Assembly (NCBI GenBank): GCA_035369845.1
Contig: DAOOVD010000028.1
Span: 1 to 36,135, forward strand
Direction of reading: 5' to 3'
Length of the DNA stretch: 36,135 nucleotides
DNA from: DAOOVD01 sp035369845
Lineage (GTDB): Bacteria > Bacillota > Desulfotomaculia > Desulfotomaculales > Pelotomaculaceae
Position numbers and translations under genes: made by a program. A model generated the notes under the pieces. It had not been told where the DNA came from, ran no database searches, and worked only from the letters and a program-made list of their open reading frames with translations. Below, piece by piece: positions 16,722 to 24,023 of the stretch; the first letter of the stretch is position 1; the number at the start of each line of letters is the position of its first letter.

Positions 16722-16860
16722 GAAAAAGACCTCTTTCTATGGCGGCATACAAGCGGCCTTTGGTTTTAGTGTCCGGATTTTACTTCAGCCGCCTTTTAAT
16801 TTCGTCGCAGACCTTAGCAATATCTTCCTCATGCAGGTATTATTTTTTAAGATGATTAAT

Positions 16861-17100
16861 TTAAATCTCATGTTGGATATATTTCTTTATGTCTTCCTTC
16901 CCTGGCACTTTTCCGGTAACTTTGACCTTACCGTTGATCATCAGGCCGGGTGTCAGCATTACGCCGGCTTCAATAATCTCATCCAGCTTTTCTACCTTTT
17001 TTACGTCGGCGTTTATGCCCATTTCCTCGACCGTTTCGGTTACCGCCTTGTACAGGGCTTTACATTTAGGACAACCTGGCCCCAGGATTTTAATTTCCAA
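16861..17100 (-). CDS. Small thioredoxin-family protein, 79 aa (thioredoxin_3 type)
   Basis: Starts with TTG at 17100, with GGGGGTGAT just upstream. A minimal thioredoxin fold: MEIKILGPGCPKC with the redox or metal-binding pair Cys10/Cys13, and MLTPGLMINGKV with the expected cis-proline. Such mini-thioredoxins regularly accompany COG0701 permeases and ArsR regulators and probably reduce or carry the substrate thiolate. The 139 bp between this gene and the permease contain a short tail reading EEDIAKVCDEIKRRLK before a stop at about 16790, perhaps the decayed end of a lost gene. Confidence 0.88.
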   Translation of the reverse strand: MEIKILGPGCPKCKALYKAVTETVEEMGINADVKKVEKLDEIIEAGVMLTPGLMINGKVKVTGKVPGKEDIKKYIQHEI

Positions 17101-17129
17101 AAAATCACCCCCTTTTACGTTAATTAACT

Positions 17130-17184
17130 ATATTATAATATTGTAATTTATTAAAATATAACCCGGGACTTGTGATATTGTCAA
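17130..17184 (-). promoter_or_regulatory. Promoter and palindromic operator for the thioredoxin-permease operon
   Basis: On the minus strand, consensus TTGACA (17179-17184), an 18-bp spacer and TATATT (17155-17160). Just downstream is a perfect 12-bp palindrome ATATTATAATAT (17130-17141), which shares TATATTATAA with the inverted repeat over the arsR promoter. A bound ArsR there would block the operon. Confidence 0.6.
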
Positions 17185-17292
17185 GTAATTCACGGTTTTA
17201 TTTTTATATATTTTTTTGTCGTCGTATTACGATTCCTCCACAAGGTCGGGTTCAAAAGATAATAAAGAGTTTAGAATATAAAGCCGGTTAAC

Positions 17293-17332
17293 TTGCAATT
17301 GATGTTTATTATATTATAAACTAATAATATAA
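17293..17332 (+). promoter_or_regulatory. arsR promoter with overlapping inverted-repeat operator
   Basis: TTGCAA (17293-17298), a 16-bp spacer and TATAAA (17315-17320). A perfect inverted repeat TTATATTAT (17309-17317) / ATAATATAA (17324-17332) with a 6-bp spacer covers the -10 box, the usual place for an ArsR operator, so the gene is probably self-repressed. Confidence 0.6.
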
Positions 17333-17360
17333 GAATTTTATTTGTCCGGAGGTGACGAAG

Positions 17361-17669
17361 TTGTTGGAAGAACGGGCCGATTTATTAAAAGCCATTGCGC
17401 ACCCTTCAAGGCTGTCCATTCTGGAATCCCTGAGGGGAGGTGAGAAATGCGTCTGCAAGATTATAGAAGAGGTTGGGCTCGAACAGTCAAATACTTCGCA
17501 GCATCTCAACATATTAAAAAAAAGCGGCGTCCTCGGCAGCAGAAAAGAGGGTCCCAGAGTAATATACTGGGTAAACTACCCGGAGATTTTCGAGTTAATT
17601 AAAATAACAGATACAATTCTAATGAACAGGGCGGAAAAGTTATCAAAAATAGTGACGGCAAGGGGCTGA
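17361..17669 (+). CDS. ArsR/SmtB-family metal(loid)-responsive repressor
   Basis: 102 residues from TTG 17361, eight bases after GGAGG (17348-17352); GTG 17352 is in frame but overlaps that site. It shows the ArsR winged helix: LLKAIAHPSRLSILESLRG, then KCVCKIIEEVGLEQSN with Cys30 and Cys32 in the alpha-3 position that binds As(III)/Sb(III)/Cd(II) in family members, and the recognition helix SQHLNILKKSGVL. Metal binding at that site releases DNA. It is divergent from the thioredoxin-permease operon with palindromes on both promoters, so it probably controls both. Confidence 0.9.
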   Translation: MLEERADLLKAIAHPSRLSILESLRGGEKCVCKIIEEVGLEQSNTSQHLNILKKSGVLGSRKEGPRVIYWVNYPEIFELIKITDTILMNRAEKLSKIVTARG

Positions 17670-17733
17670 CTTGCCTCCTTGCTGACCGGGAAACAGCCTG
17701 GCAAGTGGTGTTATAAAAAATTACAAAGACTTA

Positions 17734-17781
17734 TTGACAATCCATAAGTATGGAGATATAATGCATAGACAGGATATGCAT
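17734..17781 (+). promoter_or_regulatory. Consensus promoter with overlapping PadR operator candidate
   Basis: Perfect sigma-A promoter TTGACA (17734-17739), 17-bp spacer, TATAAT (17757-17762). A perfect inverted repeat ATGCATA (17761-17767) / TATGCAT (17775-17781) with a 7-bp spacer starts inside the -10 box. A related ATGCA-N4-TGCAT lies before the permease at 18626. PadR proteins bind such ATGC-type dyads. Confidence 0.65.
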
Positions 17782-17806
17782 ATGGCTGTAACATACAGTA
17801 GAGGAG

Positions 17807-18169
17807 GTGGCGCGCATCAGATATGAATCTCAAGAATACTGGGCAGGCTTGATTAAAATGAGCCTTTCCCGTTTTTTTATCCTTTGCGTATTATACCAGC
17901 AACCTTTACATGGTTATGAAATCACCAAGCGGGTAGAGGCCATAACAAGCGGCTGTTGCGCACCTACGGAAGGAAGTTTGTACCCGGTATTAAAAGAATT
18001 TACGGAAGCCGGGCTGGTAAGCGTTGTTACCCAGGTGGTTTCCGGTCGCGAGAGGAAGGTTTATACGTTGACTTCTCTTGGGGAGCAAGCCTACAAGGTG
18101 GCTTCGGCTGCCTGGGGAGATGTGGCTGAGTATATTTTAAAAGCTATAGAAAGAAATAAGCGCAGCTAA
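17807..18169 (+). CDS. PadR-family regulator with an adjacent cysteine pair
   Basis: About 120 residues. It shows the PadR winged helix: YWAGLIKMSLSRFFILCVLY, LHGYEITKRV, then EGSLYPVLKEFTEAGLVSV, ending with a C-terminal helix. Unusually, the loop before the recognition helix reads SGCCAPTEG with Cys50-Cys51, a plausible soft-metal site. The start is ambiguous: GTG 17807 overlaps GAGGAGG, and the best-spaced codon is ATC 17816; residues after it still include the conserved N-terminus. It is followed by a repeat insertion and then the 311-aa permease, its likely target; its own promoter carries the same type of dyad. Confidence 0.82.
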   Translation: MARIRYESQEYWAGLIKMSLSRFFILCVLYQQPLHGYEITKRVEAITSGCCAPTEGSLYPVLKEFTEAGLVSVVTQVVSGRERKVYTLTSLGEQAYKVASAAWGDVAEYILKAIERNKRS

Positions 18170-18210
18170 CCATAGGTGGTAAAAAGAAGGTTATTAAAAA
18201 AACTTGAGGT

Positions 18211-18533
18211 TGTTGAAAAAGTACCTTGAGGTTGAAACGCTCGCTCAAATGCTTCGCGTCGGGTGAACCTGGGGCTCGTTTCGGTCGAATCGGACCGCCT
18301 TTAACTCATATCCTGTTGCGGTTCAGGCTTTCGCGGACATCCTTGTCCGCCATCCAATATCGCATCCTCACTTCGCCCGGTTCACTTACCCGGCACTCAG
18401 GTTGTAATAGTGCCTTGCCGAAAGGCAATGTGCTATTAAGTATTGCAGGACTGGACTGATGCGTTTTTTCACTGAGTGCCGGTCAATATCGCCAGCTTCC
18501 TTCAACCTCAAGGTCCCGGACAGTTTGTCAACA
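18211..18533 (+). repeat. MITE-like dispersed repeat, copy A
   Basis: About 320 bp with terminal inverted repeats: ACCTTGAGGTTGAA (18223-18236) and its exact complement TTCAACCTCAAGGT (18501-18514), extended outward by TGTTGA.. / TGTCAACA. Internal blocks (for example CCTGTTGCGGTTCA at about 18312-18325 and GCTTTCGCGGACA) recur in copy B at 24808-25080 and, more diverged and inverted, in copy C at 28288-28638. TGAGGTT occurs on both sides (18205-18211, 18537-18543), a possible target duplication. It has no gene of its own and separates padR from its presumed target permease. Confidence 0.75.
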
Positions 18534-18538
18534 GTCTG

Positions 18539-18564
18539 AGGTTATTGGAAATATAACCTTTTTT
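18539..18564 (+). terminator. Small hairpin with T-tract before the permease
   Basis: AGGTTAT (18539-18545) pairs with ATAACCT (18553-18559), then six T (18559-18564). It could end padR transcripts. The stem is AT-rich, so efficiency is uncertain. Confidence 0.4.
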
Positions 18565-18571
18565 AAAAGCT

Positions 18572-18602
18572 ATATATGTTTTCCATATATGCATAGGTGC
18601 AT
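18572..18602 (+). promoter_or_regulatory. Candidate PadR operators upstream of the permease
   Basis: Two overlapping dyads: ATATATG (18572-18578) / CATATAT (18584-18590) and ATGCA (18589-18593) / TGCAT (18598-18602). The second contains ATGCATAGG, close to ATGCATAGA in the padR promoter dyad. They lie just before the ribosome binding site of the gene at 18626. Confidence 0.5.
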
Positions 18603-18625
18603 TATATGATCTAGGGGGGATTTAT

Positions 18626-19561
18626 TTGTTAGGCCAACTTAATAACCTTCACACCGCATTCAAATTCTTCATCCAGATCTCACTGGAGTTGGTTATCTTG
18701 TTTATCGGCATCACCTTTCTGGTCAGCCTTATTCTGCAATACGTTTCACAAGAAAAGGTCCAGAAGGTACTCGCCGGCAAGCGCCTTGGCCTGGGGAACC
18801 TGATTGGCGCTGCCGTCGGAGGAGTAACGCCCTTCTGTTCCTGCTCGGCAGTGCCGATGCTGATGGGACTGCTCGAACTGGGAATACCTTTTGGAGTAGC
18901 CATGTCTTTCCTAATAGCTTCTCCGCTCGGCGTGTTTAATCCCGTAGTGCTGTCCCTTTTCGGCACTCTTCTCGGTTCGCGCGTGCTGTTGCTGTATATC
19001 GTTACAACCTTCGTTGCCGCCGTTTTGGCCGGGATTGTTCTCGAAGCGTTGGGGCTGGGTAAATATGTGAAGAAGGTCCGTCTAATCAGTTCGTGCTGCT
19101 CTTCCGGTGATGCGGCAGTGACCGGCAACGGCGGGAACCTTTTTAAGGACCGTTTGACGGTAGCCGCGCGAAACGCGGTCGGCCTCTTCCGCCAAATGGT
19201 GCCTTATCTTCTAATCGGGGTGGCGATTGGCGCCTTCATATACGGGTTTGTACCGGAAAATTTCCTTGTCCGCGTCGCAGGTCCCGATAATCCACTAGCC
19301 ATACCGGTTGCCGCGGCTATCGGCGTGCCCATGTACGTCCGCACCGAAACCATGATACCTGTCGGCTTTGCCATGATCAAAAAGGGGGTGGGTGTTGGCG
19401 CCATCATGGCTTTAACCATCGGTGGAGCTGGCGCAAGCATTCCCGAACTTAGTATGCTGGCGGGGATTTTTAAAAGAAATCTTTGGATCGCTTATATTTT
19501 GACGATGTTTAGTATAGCAACCTTGATTGGGTACCTTTTTAACTATCTTGTCATGATGTAG
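18626..19561 (+). CDS. COG0701 permease, 311 aa, with CSC and CC cysteine motifs
   Basis: Starts with TTG 18626 after AGGGGGGA (18613-18620). A polytopic membrane protein with eight or so hydrophobic segments and the family signature TPFCSCSAVPMLMGLLELGI (Cys71, Cys73) plus GVPMYVRTETMIPVG and GAGASIPELSML in the second half. The loop between halves carries SSCCSSG (Cys157-Cys158), not present in the neighbouring 390-aa permease. Probably an exporter of a thiophilic metal(loid) or organometal compound; substrate unknown. Its neighbours are a PadR regulator upstream and a 49-aa CC protein downstream, likely one regulatory unit. Confidence 0.85.
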   Translation: MLGQLNNLHTAFKFFIQISLELVILFIGITFLVSLILQYVSQEKVQKVLAGKRLGLGNLIGAAVGGVTPFCSCSAVPMLMGLLELGIPFGVAMSFLIASPLGVFNPVVLSLFGTLLGSRVLLLYIVTTFVAAVLAGIVLEALGLGKYVKKVRLISSCCSSGDAAVTGNGGNLFKDRLTVAARNAVGLFRQMVPYLLIGVAIGAFIYGFVPENFLVRVAGPDNPLAIPVAAAIGVPMYVRTETMIPVGFAMIKKGVGVGAIMALTIGGAGASIPELSMLAGIFKRNLWIAYILTMFSIATLIGYLFNYLVMM

Positions 19562-19600
19562 ATAGCCCTAATTGAAGATCAAGGAGAGGAGGTGCTGCCC

Positions 19601-19750
19601 GTGGGCGAAAAGAAAAAAGAGGAAAAGAATAAAAAGCGGTTCCTGGGAAACTTGTTTAAAAACAGGACCGGCGGCTGCTGCGACGTGAAATTTGTGCCTA
19701 TCGAAGAAGATCAGCAGAAAAATTCCGGCCAGGAAAAAAGAAAGAAATAA
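19601..19750 (+). CDS. Small lysine-rich Cys-Cys protein, 49 aa
   Basis: GTG 19601 lies eight bases after GGAGG (19588-19592), 39 bp after the permease. The protein is a highly charged Lys/Glu chain around a short core, FLGNLFKNRTGGCCDVKFV, with Cys26-Cys27. I have no named family for it. The adjacent cysteines, echoed in the PadR protein and permease of the same cluster, suggest it carries the permease substrate or docks to it in the cytoplasm. This role is inference. Confidence 0.7.
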   Translation: MGEKKKEEKNKKRFLGNLFKNRTGGCCDVKFVPIEEDQQKNSGQEKRKK

Positions 19751-20025
19751 TTTTTGACCGTAGCAAAACAGTAGAAAAAGCAATTAATGCCCTGTGCCCT
19801 GTGTCAGCCAATTATTGAATAAAGGGCGGCAGTGAGCCTGCAAATGTTTTGCGGGGTCTCACCGCCGCCCGAAAATTCAACCGCTTGTTTTACCCGGCAG
19901 TCCTGTCTTCTGGACCAAGTGTCCGGAACAAAAGGACTTCTTCCCCCGGCGGCCCGTTTCATGGCTGCCGGCCGTTGAACAACCTTCCGGGGGCTTGCAT
20001 TCTTGCTGCTCCTAATCCGGGAGGC
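19751..20025. other. Structured convergent intergenic region, 275 bp
   Basis: Contains several strong hairpins: GGGCGGC (19824-19830) with GCCGCCC (19864-19870), extended inside by GTGAG/CTCAC; and CCCCCGG (19943-19949) with CCGGGGG (19987-19993) enclosing GGCGGCC/GGCTGCC. The first is followed on the minus strand by CTTTATT and may end the ligase transcript. No RNA family recognised and no gene seen. Confidence 0.5.
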
Positions 20026-21693
20026 TTACGACCTTTCAAGCAAACCTTTTTTCATGTCCTCTTTGGCCTGCTCTCTGATTTTATACCTCATCTTCTTGCC
20101 TGTGGAGGTATAAGGCAGTTCCTCCACAAAACGGTAATAGCGGGGATTTTTGTACCTCGACAGCATGTAGTGCTTCCGGCAGTATTCTTCAAGCTCTTTG
20201 GCTGTAAGGGAGGGATCTTTTTTTACCACGTAGGCCGTAACAAGTTCGCCTCTCGTTTTATCAGGGACCCCGACGACAAACGCCTCCTTCACCTTCGGAT
20301 GTTCGCTCATGATGCTTTCTACCTGAACAGGATGGATATTTTCCCCCAGAGATATAATCATATCGTCCTTTCTTCCCACAATCGTTACATACTCGTTTTT
20401 GTCCCATGTGCCGAGATCGCCTGTATAAAGCCAGCCCTTATAGAATACCTTCATGCTGTCTTCGGGATTGTTTACGTAACTGTAAGTGGTTTTGGCGGGA
20501 GATTTGATGATCACTTCACCGATCTCGTTGTTATCTTTGGCGACGCGTTCATCCGGCTCGGCTTTGCGATCGGGGTAAATTTTGACTACCGCCACGTCGT
20601 CGTCCGTACAAGCCCTTCCTGCGGAACCGGCCATCTGCGGTAAATCGTACGGGCGCAAAAAGGTGTTCCAGAAAGTCTCCGTTGTACCGTAGCCGTTGAA
20701 GATGTTCGGCGTCAGAACCCTGTGAAAGTTGATGCAGGCCTCGTATTCCAAAGGAGCGCCCATGGTTACGATTCCCTTTAACTTGCTTAAATCCCTGGGC
20801 TTTTTCATCTGCAGATCGTACAGCAGCTTCAGCATCGGCGGCGCGCCGATTAAAAAAGTAACGCCGTATTTTTCTGCGTATTCCAGGCATATCCTTGGAC
20901 TGAACTGCCTCAAAATGACTACTTCACCCCCTGCATACAGCGTGGGGTTCGGACCGCCGGAGTGCAGGCCTCCGCGGTGGAACCAAGGACTCATGTTCAT
21001 GGTTTTGTCCAGCGGCGACAGCGGGAAGTGCATGATCACGTCGTGGGCGGAAAGCACTTCGTTTATATTGTTGAGCGGTACGCCTTTGGGCATTCCTGTT
21101 GTTCCCGATGTGTAGAGCCTGGTGTTTTCGTCGTATATGTGCATTGGACGCTCGATTCCGGGATCGCTGTCAGGCATGTTTTTTGTGTATTCGTCATAAC
21201 TTACCGAACCCTCGCAAGGTTCGCTCCCGCCCGGCGGCTCCACCATGACCACCCGGTCCGGCTTGTGCCGGGCCATCTCCAGCGCTTTTTGCGCCTGATC
21301 CTTTATTTCCGCGTCATAAACAAACACTTTTGGCCTGCTGTCGTCAATGATAAAAGCCGTCTCGCCGCAAGCAAGCCTGAAATTGATGGGGCAATTTATG
21401 GCGCCGATTTTTTGCGAGGCCAGGTAGATGAACACGAATTCGGCAGAATTTAAGAGCTGGTACATGACAATATCGTTTTTCGACACACCGTCTGCCAACA
21501 GCGCGTTGGCCAGCTTGTTGCATTCCCTGTTCAGCTCGGAGTAGGTCCAGGTTTTTTTGCGCAACGTGCAGGTGAGCGCCGGCCTGTCGGCAAACCGCCT
21601 TGCGTTCCGGAGAAAACCGTTTATGTAAGTGAACTCGTTCTCGAAAATGTCTTTGAACATACTGATGTCATATGTGTAAAACCGCTTGTTCAT
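20026..21693 (-). CDS. AMP-forming acyl-CoA ligase/synthetase
   Basis: 555 residues. It would activate a carboxylic acid as acyl-AMP and then load it on CoA (or another thiol). Seen in order: P-loop YTSGTTGMPKGVP at about residues 192-204, GYGTTE (A5), YTGDLG (A7), GRKDDMI hinge (A8) and STGKKMRYK with the C-terminal catalytic lysine (A10). Substrate pocket residues do not let me name the acid. ATG 21693 has GGTGG upstream. It is 45 bp downstream of a lone ketosynthase gene on the same strand, suggesting a two-gene fatty-acid or small polyketide-type unit. Confidence 0.88.
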   Translation of the reverse strand: MNKRFYTYDISMFKDIFENEFTYINGFLRNARRFADRPALTCTLRKKTWTYSELNRECNKLANALLADGVSKNDIVMYQLLNSAEFVFIYLASQKIGAINCPINFRLACGETAFIIDDSRPKVFVYDAEIKDQAQKALEMARHKPDRVVMVEPPGGSEPCEGSVSYDEYTKNMPDSDPGIERPMHIYDENTRLYTSGTTGMPKGVPLNNINEVLSAHDVIMHFPLSPLDKTMNMSPWFHRGGLHSGGPNPTLYAGGEVVILRQFSPRICLEYAEKYGVTFLIGAPPMLKLLYDLQMKKPRDLSKLKGIVTMGAPLEYEACINFHRVLTPNIFNGYGTTETFWNTFLRPYDLPQMAGSAGRACTDDDVAVVKIYPDRKAEPDERVAKDNNEIGEVIIKSPAKTTYSYVNNPEDSMKVFYKGWLYTGDLGTWDKNEYVTIVGRKDDMIISLGENIHPVQVESIMSEHPKVKEAFVVGVPDKTRGELVTAYVVKKDPSLTAKELEEYCRKHYMLSRYKNPRYYRFVEELPYTSTGKKMRYKIREQAKEDMKKGLLERS

Positions 21694-21738
21694 TCTTCCA
21701 CCTTCGTAACTTTGTTTTACTGACTCGGGTCAGGCAAG

Positions 21739-22968
21739 TCATTCAAATTTTCGTATTATCAGGCAACTGTTCTGGCCGCCGAATCCGAAAGAGTTGGACA
21801 TGGCCGTCCTTACCGCCGCCTGGCGGGATTTGTTGGGTACGCAGTCAAGATCACAATCGGGGTCCGGATCCTCGTAGTTGATTGTTGGGGGAACAATATT
21901 TTCTTCAATAGCCTTGATACAGGCTATAAGTTCTGTAATTCCGCCCGCTCCCATCAGATGCCCGGTCGCTCCCTTTGTCGAGCTTACCGGAATCTTTCTC
22001 AGTCGTGATCCGAAGACCGATTTTAGGGCGATAACCTCGATTTTGTCGCCCAGCGGGGTTGACGTAGCGTGAGCGTTGATGTAATCAATGTCTGAAGGCG
22101 ACAAACCGGCGTTCTGCAAAGCCTTTTGCATGCATAGAATTTCGCCGCGGCCGGTTGGATCGGGCGCCGTAGTGTGATAGGCATCGCAAAAATTCGCATA
22201 GCCGATTAATTCAGCTCTCACCCGCGCCCCCCTCCGCTCGGCATGGCCAAGGGTTTCCAGGATTAAAGCGCCCGCGCCTTCGCCTAAAACAAGGCCGTCC
22301 CGCCGCCGGTCGAAAGGCCGGCAGGCTTTTTCAGGCGGGTCTTGACGGGTTGATATGGCCCTGGCTGCGTGAAGCCCGGCTATTACCAGCGGGCAGAAAA
22401 CAGATTCCGCTCCGACTGCAATCACAGCGTCGGCTTCTTTTTTTTGCAAAATCATCATAGCCGCGCCTACCGCGTCCGCTCCGGACGAGCACGCGGTGCT
22501 CACCGTAAGGCAGGGCCCCCTGAACCCGTTTAGGACGGCAATCTGTGCAGCCATTTCATTGCTCAATATTTTGGGAACGAAACGGGGACTCACCCGCAAG
22601 GACCCCGTCCTGCTTATATTATCCTGTGCTCCGGCAATGGAAGCAATGGCGCCCATGGCCGTTCCGCCGACTATTCCCACGCGTTCCGTGTTGCCGGCAA
22701 CTTTCCCGTCCTGAAGGGCTTCCAGGGTTGCGGCAAGGGCAAACTGCATGAAAAGATCTGTTTCCCGGATTAACTTTCTGGGCAAAAAATCTTCCGCCTT
22801 GAAATTCTTGACCTCCGCGCCGGTTTTTACCGGCAGGCCGCCGGTTTCAATCCTTGTAATGAGACTTACGCCGCTTATCCCTTTGAGCAGATTTTCCCAG
22901 TAAGCCTTCTGGCCGATGCCGACCGGTGTTACCGCTCCCATTCCTGTTATAACAATGCGCTCACTCAA
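21739..22968 (-). CDS. fabF: Beta-ketoacyl-ACP synthase II-like protein
   Basis: 409 residues from TTG 22968, eight bases from GGAG (22977-22980); GTG 22971 is next to it. An in-frame ATG far upstream (23109) has no ribosome binding site. It condenses acyl thioesters with malonyl-ACP. Seen: VSTACSSGADAVG with nucleophile Cys160, NAHATSTPLGD and KGATGHLMGAGG with the two catalytic histidines, and FGFGGQNSCLI near the end (the family usually has FGGTNA). No ACP, ketoreductase or malonyltransferase gene is near, so this copy is probably not the main housekeeping synthase. It is paired with the acyl-CoA ligase. Confidence 0.88.
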   Translation of the reverse strand: MSERIVITGMGAVTPVGIGQKAYWENLLKGISGVSLITRIETGGLPVKTGAEVKNFKAEDFLPRKLIRETDLFMQFALAATLEALQDGKVAGNTERVGIVGGTAMGAIASIAGAQDNISRTGSLRVSPRFVPKILSNEMAAQIAVLNGFRGPCLTVSTACSSGADAVGAAMMILQKKEADAVIAVGAESVFCPLVIAGLHAARAISTRQDPPEKACRPFDRRRDGLVLGEGAGALILETLGHAERRGARVRAELIGYANFCDAYHTTAPDPTGRGEILCMQKALQNAGLSPSDIDYINAHATSTPLGDKIEVIALKSVFGSRLRKIPVSSTKGATGHLMGAGGITELIACIKAIEENIVPPTINYEDPDPDCDLDCVPNKSRQAAVRTAMSNSFGFGGQNSCLIIRKFE

Positions 22969-23467
22969 CACTTCATCTCCATTTCTGATGTTCCGCCGTT
23001 GTATTAATACCGTTTTTGCAAGAGTTGCGGAGAATCCCGCCTGTATCTTCAGCCGGGGGCAAGACGTCCCCGTTGCGTGCAGTTGGATAAAGCCCGGCAT
23101 TGTTTCCATGTTGCGGAAATTTCAGGATTACCCCAGCGGGCGTCTGATGCCCCGGTAAACCATATTCAGCCTATATCCAGCCGGATTGTAATATAAATAA
23201 CCGTACGTCGACGGGTTGTTTTTCTCTCTTTGCAGGGCGGCTTTCGGCAATCAGTCACGGTGGCACGGACAGCCCTGTTTCCCCCATAAAAAGCACCTGT
23301 TTTATCATAATAAACCCACCCGAAAATATATTCATAAATTTACATACTCAATCATTAAAAGTCAATTATACTTTTTCACTAACTTTTCTTGCTGCAGATA
23401 AACAAAATACTGATTATTTCAATACTATGCCATAAAAGGGAAATAAAAATGCCGGGCTTATTTTTGT
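22969..23467. other. Intergenic region, about 500 bp
   Basis: Holds the leader of the ketosynthase gene (GGAG at 22977-22980) and then an AT-rich stretch (about 23290-23460). I see no intact gene or recognised RNA. The end near 23468 passes into the sensor-kinase relic. Confidence 0.4.
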
Positions 23468-23630
23468 GATAACGGCTGAGCAACGCCATTCTCATCGACA
23501 AGATAAGCGCGGTTACGGTGTTTCAATCATGCAGGGGATCGCCCGGAAGTACGGAGGTGTTTTTGATGTCGTTTCTTCCGAAGGCTCCGTCACGGCCGGA
23601 GCCGCCTTGAAAAATGCGCCGGTACGGTAA
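23468..23630 (+). pseudogene. C-terminal relic of a GHKL-type sensor histidine kinase
   Basis: From 23502 the frame reads DKRGYGVSIMQGIARKYGG and continues 24 codons to a TAA at 23628-23630, matching the final ATP-binding (G-box) part of AgrC/NatK-like GHKL kinases. Just before it, in another frame, the codons read DNG, a stop, then ATPFSST, which fits the preceding part of the same domain. So there is one frameshift near 23500 and one stop at 23477-23479. Nothing upstream resembles the rest of the kinase. Only about 54 codons survive. Confidence 0.65.
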
Positions 23631-23734
23631 CGTTGACAACAGTTGGTGCGCACTGATTTGCTTTGCAGTGGAACGGAGCGGAGCGGGGGACTGAATCCCC
23701 GCGGAAGCGTTCTTCAAGTTCAGATGCGCCTGTG

Positions 23735-23770
23735 AAAACGGGCTTTCCGGAACCGATCCCGGAAAGCCCG
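23735..23770 (-). terminator. Strong terminator downstream of tRNA-Ala
   Basis: A perfect 12-bp stem, CGGGCTTTCCGG (23739-23750) with CCGGAAAGCCCG (23759-23770), loop of 8. On the minus strand it is followed by TTTT (23738-23735). It lies 55 bp after the tRNA 3' end. Confidence 0.7.
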
Positions 23771-23825
23771 CAGACTCTTTTATTTGCTGGTCAAAATGGG
23801 ATTCTCCATACTGACCATGAAATGC

Positions 23826-23901
23826 TGGTGGACCTAAGGGGATTCGAACCCCTGACCTCCTGAATGCGAACCAGGCGCTCTCCCGGCTGAGCTATAGGCC
23901 C
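23826..23901 (-). tRNA. tRNA-Ala (anticodon CGC)
   Basis: 76 nt with encoded CCA (23828-23826). The acceptor arm GGGCCTA/TAGGTCC has the G3-U70 pair that identifies alanine tRNAs. D arm GCTC/GAGC, anticodon stem CCTGG/TCAGG with loop TTCGCAT giving CGC, and T arm AGGGG-TTCGAAT-CCCCT are all intact. It decodes GCG. Confidence 0.97.
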
Positions 23902-24023
23902 TTATTGTTTTAAGCATTTCTTATATTACCACAACAGGCTGCCGGATGCAATAAACAAAAAAAGAAGACAGGCATTCGCCGGATACTGGCACGAGCGAAC
24001 CTGACGGGAAATACTCCGGATTT

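Noticed and set aside
16722..16860. Short minus-strand tail EEDIAKVCDEIKRRLK between thioredoxin and permease
   Set aside because: Protein-like, but a stop lies just upstream and no start is visible; at most a decayed gene end, too short to call.
19568..19783. Minus-strand hydrophobic 71-codon frame
   Set aside because: Its apparent membrane character comes from reading Lys/Glu codons of the plus-strand CC protein backwards; the plus frame has the ribosome binding site.
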